Translations under genes and position numbers: made by a program | DNA from: an uncultured Treponema sp. | GTDB lineage: Bacteria; Spirochaetota; Spirochaetia; Treponematales; Treponemataceae | Direction of reading: 5' to 3' | DNA length: 11,257 nucleotides | NCBI GenBank assembly: GCA_905372205.1 | Contig: CAJPOH010000008.1 | Coordinates: forward strand, 1 to 11,257 | Notes under the pieces: model-generated | Told to the model about the DNA's origin: nothing | Seen by the model: the letters and a program-made list of their open reading frames with translations, nothing else | Database searches by the model: none | In this document: positions 5,734 through 11,257 of the stretch, piece by piece | How the letters are laid out: each line of letters opens with the position of its first letter | Numbering within the stretch: position 1 is the first letter of the stretch

Positions 5734-8631
5734 TCAATCTTTTTTTATTCTCTTGGGTGGTCGCATAGGGATCACAACTTCTTCTTTTTCAACTTCTTCT
5801 TCAACAAACTCCACTCCACCAATAGCACTTTCGTTTTTAATTGCCTCAAAGTTAGTGTCAAGCTTTATTGCAATTAACTTTGAAACGCCCGATTCTTCCA
5901 TTGTTACCCCGAGCATAGCATTTGCCCCAACAACTGTCTTTTTATTATGAGTGATAACAATATATTGACTCACATTTGCAAACTCTTTTAATGTGTTGAT
6001 AAAACGCATAACATTCTGCTCATCCAATGCTGCATCAATTTCGTCTAAAAGGCAAAAAGGAGAAGGCTTGACCATATAGGTTGCAAAAAGAAGAGAAACT
6101 GCAGTCATAGACTTCTCTCCACCAGAAAGTAGTCCAATATTTTCAAGCCTTTTGCCCGGTGGTTGTGCAAAAATATCAATGCCTGAATCAAGCACATTAC
6201 TAGGGTCTGTAAGCCGCACTTCTGCTCTCCCTCCACCAAAAAGTCTCCTAAACATATTATGAAAGTTTTTCTTAATCTTGTTATATGTGTCTACAAACAT
6301 CTGAGTCGATTCTGCTCTAATTTCTTCTGTAATCCTCACTAAATCTTTTTGTGCCTTTTCAAGATCTTGAATCTGATTAGTTAGAAATTCATGACGTGTA
6401 CTCACTTCCTTAAACTCTTCAATAGCCATAAAATTGACATGCCCCATGTTATTAATCTCGGCTTTTAGCTTAGAAGATTTTTCTCTTAGGACACTTGCAT
6501 TTTCTTTTATGGTATACATTCTTTCTTCAAATTCCATAATCTGCCTAGAATGAGTTTCTCTAAAAGTATCTTTAATATTTCTAATGTATGATTCAAGAGA
6601 AACAATATCCATTTGAAGTTTTTCAAGCTTAGTTAACACTGCCATTTTTTTGCTGTTGTATTCTTCTAATTTTTTTCTATTCCCCAAAAGATAACTATTC
6701 TTCGATTCTATCACTTTTTGCAAGTCTGAAAGCTCATCTGCAAGACCTTGCCCTTTATGAACTATAGAATTAATTTCTCCCTCGAGTTCCAACTTTTCTT
6801 CAGTGTTCTGCTGTTGTTTTGCTTCATGAGATAATTTTTCGCTTTCAAGTTCTTCTAATCTCTCCATCTCACTTCTCTCTTGTTTTTCAAGAAGTTTAAT
6901 CTGATTTTGCACTCCTTGAACTTCTATACGCCTTTTTTCCTTTTCTATGCGTAAAACTTCAAGACTCTTTTTAGATTCTTCAATCTTGAGATGGAGTGCA
7001 TTATTTTCATTTTCTATTCTTTCTATTTCAAACCTTGCCTCTTCTATCAAATTGCTTGTTTTAGTAATTTGATCATCAATTTGTCGTTTTTTTGTGATAA
7101 TGCCTGAAGGAGAGAGAAAATCATCAATAAATAATGCAGAATGCCCCTTAAAGTTTTCAAAATCTTTTTCCATTTGAGTGATGAGTTCATAAATCTCATT
7201 AAAACTCCCCCTACCCTTTTCTAAAAATTCTTTTATTTTTTCTTTTGAAGGAGACTCATCTAAAGAAAAACTATTAAATAGACCTACGTTTTCTTTGACT
7301 AGCTTTTTTAAGTTTTCTATTAAGGATGTAAGTAATTTTTCTTCCTTATTCCTTTGTTCTATTGAAACACCTTGTAATTTTAATTTTTCATCAAGCTCTT
7401 TCACAATATCTTCTGTAATTTGTTTTAATGATGAAGAAAATGAAGAAGCATCTATTTCAAACTTAACTATATTCTCTCTATGAGTTTTGATTTTCTCAAT
7501 ATTAGAGTTTAGTTCATTCATTGAAAGACTTATATTTTCTTCCATCTTTGCAATGTTTTCCTCTATATTGTTATATTTTTTACCTAGAGAAATAACTGCC
7601 CCTTTCATCTCATCAATTTCTTCTTGAGTCTCACTAAGTCTCTCATTACAAGAAGTAATGCGAGCTATTGTAAGATTTAGTTTTTCTGACAATTGGGTAT
7701 CCATTTTGGCATATAATTGCAATTGATTTTCTTTTTCTCGTCTTTCAATGTCTAGCTTTAACAACTCTTTTTGCCTAGTAGAAAACTCTTCTTGCATTGA
7801 AGCCACTTCACTTGAGTTTTCAATTAAATTTGAATCCAATGCTTGAATCTCTTTTTGAATATTGCTAGCTTCTTCTCTTATTGCGTTTTCATCATTCTTT
7901 TTTAAAGCAATATCATCAACACAAGACTTCAATCTTAAAAGTTGAATATCAATTTCAGTCTCAAACAGAGCATCTTTTACTTCCTTATATTTTGAAGCTT
8001 TTTCTGCCTGCACCTTGAGTGTATCATATTGCTTTTTAACTTCACTCATAGAAGCATGAAGCATTTTCATGTTCTGCTCAGTTTTTTCAAGTCTTCTTTC
8101 TGCCTCTAGTCTTTTTATTTTAAACTTAGTTATTCCTGCTGCTTCTTCAAATAAATATTTTCGTTCTTCTGGCTTACTAGAAAGAATTTGATCAATCTTT
8201 CCTTGTTCCATCACAGAGTATGCGACTTTACCAACTCCTGTGTCCCAAAACATTTCTTTAATGTCTTTTAGTCTTACAGGTTGATTATTAATAAAATACT
8301 CACTTTCACCTGAACGATATAATCTTCTTTTTATTGCAATTTCACAAGAATCAAAATTTAACAACCCCGCTTCGTTATCAATAGTCAAACACACTTCTGC
8401 AACATTCATTTGCCTTCTATTTTCTGTGCCATTAAAGATGACATCTTCCATTTTCTCAGCTCTCAAAGCTTTAGAGGAAGCCTCACCTAAAGTCCATTTA
8501 ATTGCGTCTATAACATTGCTCTTTCCACAACCATTAGGACCTAAAAGAGCAGTAATTCCTTCTGCAAATTCAACTTTTACACGGTCAGGAAAAGATTTAA
8601 ATCCAAATATTTCAAGGCTTTTAAGAAACAC
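5734..8631 (-). CDS. smc: Chromosome partition/condensin ATPase SMC, short and apparently hingeless
   Basis: SMC is the ATP-driven DNA loop organiser of the bacterial condensin, acting in the cytoplasm on the chromosome with ScpA/ScpB (not encoded here). Both ATPase halves are intact: Walker A GPNGCGKSN at residues 31-39, the Q-loop region VMEQGKIDQIL near 140-150, signature LSGGEKSMTA at 835-844, Walker B FCLLDEIDAALDEQN near 859-873, and the switch His in VITHNK near 892-897. Two long coiled coils occupy about 170-430 and 520-775. The protein is 965 residues, whereas typical bacterial SMCs are near 1,150-1,200. Between the coils there are only ~75-90 residues (including FIDDFLSPSG near 501-510) and no recognisable Gly-rich hinge domain. 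The GTG start at 8631 follows GAGGA with a 6-nt spacer, and MFLKSLEIFGFKSF matches the usual SMC N-terminus. The stop lies 14 nt before the next ATG. Confidence 0.97.
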   Translation of the reverse strand: MFLKSLEIFGFKSFPDRVKVEFAEGITALLGPNGCGKSNVIDAIKWTLGEASSKALRAEKMEDVIFNGTENRRQMNVAEVCLTIDNEAGLLNFDSCEIAIKRRLYRSGESEYFINNQPVRLKDIKEMFWDTGVGKVAYSVMEQGKIDQILSSKPEERKYLFEEAAGITKFKIKRLEAERRLEKTEQNMKMLHASMSEVKKQYDTLKVQAEKASKYKEVKDALFETEIDIQLLRLKSCVDDIALKKNDENAIREEASNIQKEIQALDSNLIENSSEVASMQEEFSTRQKELLKLDIERREKENQLQLYAKMDTQLSEKLNLTIARITSCNERLSETQEEIDEMKGAVISLGKKYNNIEENIAKMEENISLSMNELNSNIEKIKTHRENIVKFEIDASSFSSSLKQITEDIVKELDEKLKLQGVSIEQRNKEEKLLTSLIENLKKLVKENVGLFNSFSLDESPSKEKIKEFLEKGRGSFNEIYELITQMEKDFENFKGHSALFIDDFLSPSGIITKKRQIDDQITKTSNLIEEARFEIERIENENNALHLKIEESKKSLEVLRIEKEKRRIEVQGVQNQIKLLEKQERSEMERLEELESEKLSHEAKQQQNTEEKLELEGEINSIVHKGQGLADELSDLQKVIESKNSYLLGNRKKLEEYNSKKMAVLTKLEKLQMDIVSLESYIRNIKDTFRETHSRQIMEFEERMYTIKENASVLREKSSKLKAEINNMGHVNFMAIEEFKEVSTRHEFLTNQIQDLEKAQKDLVRITEEIRAESTQMFVDTYNKIKKNFHNMFRRLFGGGRAEVRLTDPSNVLDSGIDIFAQPPGKRLENIGLLSGGEKSMTAVSLLFATYMVKPSPFCLLDEIDAALDEQNVMRFINTLKEFANVSQYIVITHNKKTVVGANAMLGVTMEESGVSKLIAIKLDTNFEAIKNESAIGGVEFVEEEVEKEEVVIPMRPPKRIKKD

Positions 8632-8637
8632 TAATTT

Positions 8638-8642
8638 TCCTC
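8638..8642 (-). promoter_or_regulatory. Shine-Dalgarno for the GTG start of smc
   Basis: Minus-strand GAGGA lies 6 nt before GTG 8631. This supports the non-ATG start, since the next in-frame Met is too far in and would remove Walker A. Confidence 0.7.
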
Positions 8643-8693
8643 ATAAATTGACATAACGGCTTATGATAACATAAATCTTCAAAAAAGAATATA

Positions 8694-8749
8694 TGTTACA
8701 GCTTCTAAAAATTTACATCATTTCTAAAGCTTGCTAGAAAGCTGTAACA
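8694..8749 (-). repeat. Inverted repeat in the smc leader
   Basis: TGTTACAGCTT (8694-8704) and AAGCTGTAACA (8739-8749) form a perfect 11-bp inverted repeat, extendable by three pairs across a one-base bulge, around a ~30-nt interior. On the minus strand it is followed after about 8 nt by a TTCTTTTTTG stretch. It could be a terminator after recO, an mRNA structure in the smc leader or a protein site. The distance from the T-run makes a classical terminator only moderately likely. Confidence 0.5.
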
Positions 8750-8756
8750 AAGTTAA

Positions 8757-8826
8757 GGAACCGCATGAATTAAAGCTAAGCTACTGCGAGCAGTAGCTAC
8801 TGGGCGAAGCATTTAATCAGTGTTTC
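8757..8826. repeat. Long imperfect palindrome (REP-like) just after recO
   Basis: The centre is AGCTACTG (8779-8786), CGAG, CAGTAGCT (8791-8798), a perfect 8-bp hairpin with a 4-nt loop. The flanks are also related as inverted copies: GGAA, GA(A)TTAAA and GCT on the left match GGAA, GATTAAATGCT on the right read in reverse complement. A nested palindrome, CAGTAGCTACTG (8791-8802), offers an alternative fold. It is more GC-rich than its surroundings and starts directly behind the recO stop. It may be a dispersed extragenic palindrome and/or an operon-end structure. Confidence 0.5.
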
Positions 8827-9573
8827 CTATACTCCAGATGCCACATAAATAGGATTTTTATGTGAAAGGCTTTGCATTTCTTCTTGCACTATATCACAAA
8901 CAAAATGAAATAAAAAATTCTTTAATAGAAAATAAGCTTCAGACGAAAGAACCATATTTCTTGATTCTTTTGGCTTAAAATAGCTAACTTTGTAAAGATA
9001 TTCCAAAGCTTCCACTGAAAGATAACTAGTTTGTTTAAGATGAGAAGCCTCGCTCGCAAACTGCCCAGAACTGTGGTCAAAATAAATACCATCCTTGCAA
9101 TTCTCAAAGAAAGCAAGAGATGGAGCTACGCCAGAAGATAAGGCAACACGCCAAATAAAACGCAAAATAGCAACTTTGCACTCTTTATCATCTGAAGTGT
9201 TTATTCCATCTAAAAAAGCATTAACTAGTTTCCAATCAATGCAACCTTTCAGTTTAATGCAAAGCTCACTAACAAAAGAAGAAGCCCATAGGTGTGTCAA
9301 ACTATTTCTTATGTTATAGCGAGAATGTATCACTTCAAAATCAACTACCTTATTTGAAGAATTTGTAGGATTTGTGTATACCCATAAATTACCTGTGTAA
9401 AAAGGAACAATACTACCTCTCAAATGACTTTTTGCACCTCCGAAAAGTGTTGCTCTTAAAATATAGCAAGAAGAATTTTGAGGAATCAAAAACGTTGCAA
9501 CTTTATGAGATGAAGGTAATTCATCCAAAGAAAGAATTAAAGCTAATGTTTGCCAATTTCTATTTTCTGCCAT
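8827..9573 (-). CDS. recO: RecO-like DNA repair/recombination mediator
   Basis: RecO helps load RecA onto gapped, SSB-coated DNA in the RecFOR pathway. The 248-residue length fits the family. Residues 1-80 look like the OB-fold, with the telling stretch ILRATLFGGAKSHLRG (39-53) and then PFYTGNLWVYTNP and KVVDFEV, as in treponemal RecO proteins. Residues 85-248 are the helical C-terminal domain. The usual two Cys pairs of the RecO zinc module are not present: around 153-175 (FFENCKDGIYFDHSSGQF) only one Cys remains, so zinc binding is probably lost. It overlaps the pseudouridine synthase gene by 14 nt and has only a weak ribosome site (AAAAAAGA), so translational coupling is likely. The assignment rests on these N-terminal motifs, without a database search. 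Confidence 0.75.
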   Translation of the reverse strand: MAENRNWQTLALILSLDELPSSHKVATFLIPQNSSCYILRATLFGGAKSHLRGSIVPFYTGNLWVYTNPTNSSNKVVDFEVIHSRYNIRNSLTHLWASSFVSELCIKLKGCIDWKLVNAFLDGINTSDDKECKVAILRFIWRVALSSGVAPSLAFFENCKDGIYFDHSSGQFASEASHLKQTSYLSVEALEYLYKVSYFKPKESRNMVLSSEAYFLLKNFLFHFVCDIVQEEMQSLSHKNPIYVASGV

Positions 9574-10519
9574 ATTCTTTTTTGCAAGCTAAAAATGCTT
9601 TTTTAAACCGTAAAGGTAGTTTCGCCTTAAATATTTTATGTTTGTTTTCAGCTATATCTAATTCAATCTTATAAGAATGAAGAGCCAATGAAAAATCTTT
9701 CAACGGTTTTCCATAAATAGCATCTCCCAAAACAGGATGACAGATGTATTTTGCATGTACTCTAATTTGATGGGTGCGTCCTGTAAGTATCCTAAATTTC
9801 ACTAAGGAAAACCCTCTGTATGTTTTTAGCACCTTATATTTAGAAACTGCGAGTCTTCCTTTTTTTAAATTAGATGATGCAATAAACTTCCCATTTTTGT
9901 TTCTAAAAATAGATGTTTTTATTACTTTTTCTCTATCTTTAGGAACACCTTCAAGAATTGCAATATAAGTTTTTTTGACTAAATGTTTCTTAAACTCACT
10001 CTTCAAAAACTCTTGTGTCTTTATGTTTCGAGCTGTTACTATAACGCCGGAAGTATCTTTATCCAACCTATGCACAATACCCAATCTTAATAGGTCGTTC
10101 ATAGAAGCAGGCAAAGGTGCATTTTGTGAAATAACAGAAGAAAATTCATCTTTTATTGGAGAAGATTTAAGTCTATAGTAATTCAGTGCATTAACTAATG
10201 TGCCTTTAGGAGTTGTGCTAGACGGATGAACTACCATGCCTTGTCTTTTATCTATCACAATTACATCTTCATCTTCGTATATAACATCTAACGGAATTGC
10301 TTGCCCTTCATTTGTTGGAATTTCTAAATCTTTATAGACAAAGACCACCCTATCTCCATTTTTTAGTTTAGTTGACATCTTTGCAATTTTACCATTTACT
10401 AAGATTGAACTGCAAAGCATCTTAATTTGCGAGCGTGTAAGAGGTTTAAGATGTTTTGCTAAAATCTTGTCTAAGCGAGAAGACAGTTTTTCATCAAATG
10501 TAAAATTAAGTTGATTCAA
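9560..10519 (-). CDS. RluA/RluD-family rRNA pseudouridine synthase
   Basis: It converts specific uridines, usually in 23S rRNA, to pseudouridine. The 319-residue protein has an N-terminal S4 RNA-binding domain (about 12-65: SRLDKILAKHL, TRSQIK, VNGKIAK, GDRV) and a catalytic RluA domain. The family motifs are all present: VIDKRQGMVVHP (88-99), HRLDKDTSG (150-158) with the catalytic Asp153, RTHQIRVH (248-255), and HPVLGDAIYG (261-270). The S4 plus RluA layout fits RluD or RluC; the exact target uridines cannot be told from the sequence. A ~25-residue insert (118-142) separates the first motifs. It starts at TTG 10519 with an AGAGGA site 5 nt upstream; the first ATG would delete most of S4. It overlaps its upstream and downstream neighbours by 14 nt each. 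Confidence 0.93.
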   Translation of the reverse strand: MNQLNFTFDEKLSSRLDKILAKHLKPLTRSQIKMLCSSILVNGKIAKMSTKLKNGDRVVFVYKDLEIPTNEGQAIPLDVIYEDEDVIVIDKRQGMVVHPSSTTPKGTLVNALNYYRLKSSPIKDEFSSVISQNAPLPASMNDLLRLGIVHRLDKDTSGVIVTARNIKTQEFLKSEFKKHLVKKTYIAILEGVPKDREKVIKTSIFRNKNGKFIASSNLKKGRLAVSKYKVLKTYRGFSLVKFRILTGRTHQIRVHAKYICHPVLGDAIYGKPLKDFSLALHSYKIELDIAENKHKIFKAKLPLRFKKAFLACKKEYGRK

Positions 10520-11012
10520 GGGCTTCCTCTTTTAGCATTCCTTTTTCGTCTATCATATCATCATCCAGTGGAATAAGCTCAATAGAAGAAGCATCGTCTT
10601 GCATTTGGGCTTCTAGTTTTTTTTGTTTAATGCGTCTCATAATTGCTCGTGCAGTGTAGTCAATTAAGGCAACACCAACAGATAAGCCCATCGCTGTAAA
10701 AAAAACATTTTTTTGTTCTTTTTCTGTTAGAGGAGCTGCGATATCTGCTCTTTTCAAAGGCCAAGGATAATAAGCAGCATTTCCCGGATTTTTAGCAGAT
10801 CGTATCATGTCATATCCCCAAAAAGATAGGAGTGAAACAAAAGGCAATGCACCAAACGAAAGTATTTCAAAACGTCTTAAATCCTTTTGCCACGTAGTAA
10901 ACTCATCAATTCCATAGGGTTCGGGTGTCCTATCTACTTTTTGAGCAAAGGCTATAGATGTGAACAGCACAAAGAATAAGATGTAAAAAAATTTCTTTGA
11001 AAAGTATTTCAT
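10506..11012 (-). CDS. Secreted or membrane-anchored hypothetical protein
   Basis: This 168-residue protein starts at ATG 11012 behind GAGGA (11017-11021), 31 nt after the rsmA stop. Residues 1-23 form a clear signal peptide (KKFFYILFFVLFTSIAFA, then QK). Two further hydrophobic segments at about 47-67 (FEILSFGALPFVSLLSFWGY) and 103-118 (FFTAMGLSVGVALIDY) suggest membrane association. WPLKRADIAAP and a YPWP stretch lie between them. The C-terminus is basic (ARAIMRRIKQKK) and then strongly acidic (PLDDDMIDEKG). The family is not recognised with certainty. It resembles the short conserved treponeme proteins seen beside housekeeping genes. Its stop overlaps the start of the pseudouridine synthase by 14 nt, so it belongs to the same operon, but the context gives no specific function. 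Confidence 0.8.
   Translation of the reverse strand: MKYFSKKFFYILFFVLFTSIAFAQKVDRTPEPYGIDEFTTWQKDLRRFEILSFGALPFVSLLSFWGYDMIRSAKNPGNAAYYPWPLKRADIAAPLTEKEQKNVFFTAMGLSVGVALIDYTARAIMRRIKQKKLEAQMQDDASSIELIPLDDDMIDEKGMLKEEALEST
10525..10530 (-). promoter_or_regulatory. Shine-Dalgarno supporting the TTG start of the pseudouridine synthase
   Basis: Minus-strand AGAGGA lies 5 nt before TTG 10519, inside the last codons of the upstream gene. It decides the start codon because no ATG lies upstream of the S4 domain. Confidence 0.65.
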
Positions 11013-11043
11013 TATTTCCTCAAAATGTATAAAGTCGCATTAT

Positions 11044-11257
11044 TTATGACTTTGTAGCTTCTGATTCTATCACATTAATAAGATTTATAAAATCATCCAA
11101 ACATAAATTTTCTGCACGTGCCATTGCATCTATTTTAGCTCTTTGCAAAATACCTTCTACTAGGTTTTGCTTCTCTTCTTTTTCTAAAAACTTATAAAGA
11201 TTGTTTTTAATTGTTCTCCTCCTAGAAGCAAACAAAGCATTAACTAAAGCTATAAAT
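11044..11257 (-). CDS. rsmA: 16S rRNA dimethyladenosine transferase RsmA/KsgA, C-terminal end only
   Basis: RsmA dimethylates two adjacent adenosines near the 3' end of 16S rRNA during late 30S maturation. Only the last ~70 codons are inside the window; the gene continues past the right edge. The visible frame reads FIALVNALFASRRRTIKNNL, the conserved C-terminal motif of the family (F..LV...F..RRKT..NNL), followed by a helical tail with ARAENLCLDDFINL, which matches the usual R-ae-L-s-..-F..L ending. The SAM-binding domain is outside the window. The TTG at 11235 is internal, not a start. It is the first gene seen of the minus-strand operon. Confidence 0.85.
   Translation of the reverse strand, partial: FIALVNALFASRRRTIKNNLYKFLEKEEKQNLVEGILQRAKIDAMARAENLCLDDFINLINVIESEATKS

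Noticed and set aside
5379..5768. Open frame of 129 codons on the plus strand
   Set aside because: It lies antisense to the 116-aa membrane protein and the smc end, has no ribosome site, and its Ser/Phe-rich composition is that of a mirror frame.
8632..8700. Sigma70-type promoter for smc
   Set aside because: TATATT and TATCAT boxes exist on the minus strand, but no acceptable -35 lies 16-18 nt upstream of either.

Overview
The window looks like a low-GC spirochaete chromosome, most probably a Treponema. This is inferred from three things: relaxed spirochaetal-type lipoprotein cysteines, the form of the RecO-like protein, and short treponeme-style conserved hypothetical proteins. No 16S or other species marker is present, so the genus is an inference. 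All annotated genes except the first lie on the minus strand.

Layout. Positions 1-3192 (+) hold nearly all of a large modular lipoprotein. The window opens exactly on a Cys codon that is probably the lipidated cysteine, so only the signal peptide is missing. The gene ends at a 9-bp terminator hairpin and converges on the minus-strand block, which has its own terminator hairpin. Read in its direction of transcription (right to left), that block is: the 3' end of rsmA/ksgA (11044 to beyond the edge), a secreted or membrane-anchored hypothetical protein (10506-11012), an RluA/RluD-family pseudouridine synthase (9560-10519), a RecO-like repair protein (8827-9573), a 195-nt gap with two palindromic structures, smc (5734-8631), a 116-aa single-pass membrane protein (5369-5719), and a lipoprotein with an acidic repeat region and a C-terminal TPR-like domain (3364-5260), which appears split by a frameshift.

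How the genes work together. The upstream group (rsmA, hypothetical, pseudouridine synthase, recO) is tightly packed, with a 31-nt gap and then two 14-nt overlaps. It reads as a translationally coupled rRNA modification/ribosome maturation and DNA repair operon. smc encodes the chromosome-organising ATPase. The two genes after it encode envelope proteins of unknown role. The 195-nt gap before smc may hold a terminator and/or a new promoter, but no convincing -35/-10 pair was seen.

Most worth a second look: the apparent frameshift that separates a lipoprotein signal peptide from its 553-aa body; an SMC of only 965 aa with no recognisable hinge; a five-unit acidic/aromatic repeat in the split lipoprotein; the palindromes in the recO-smc gap; and the regular ~117-residue modules of the large lipoprotein. 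I see no mobile element, CRISPR array, tRNA or rRNA.
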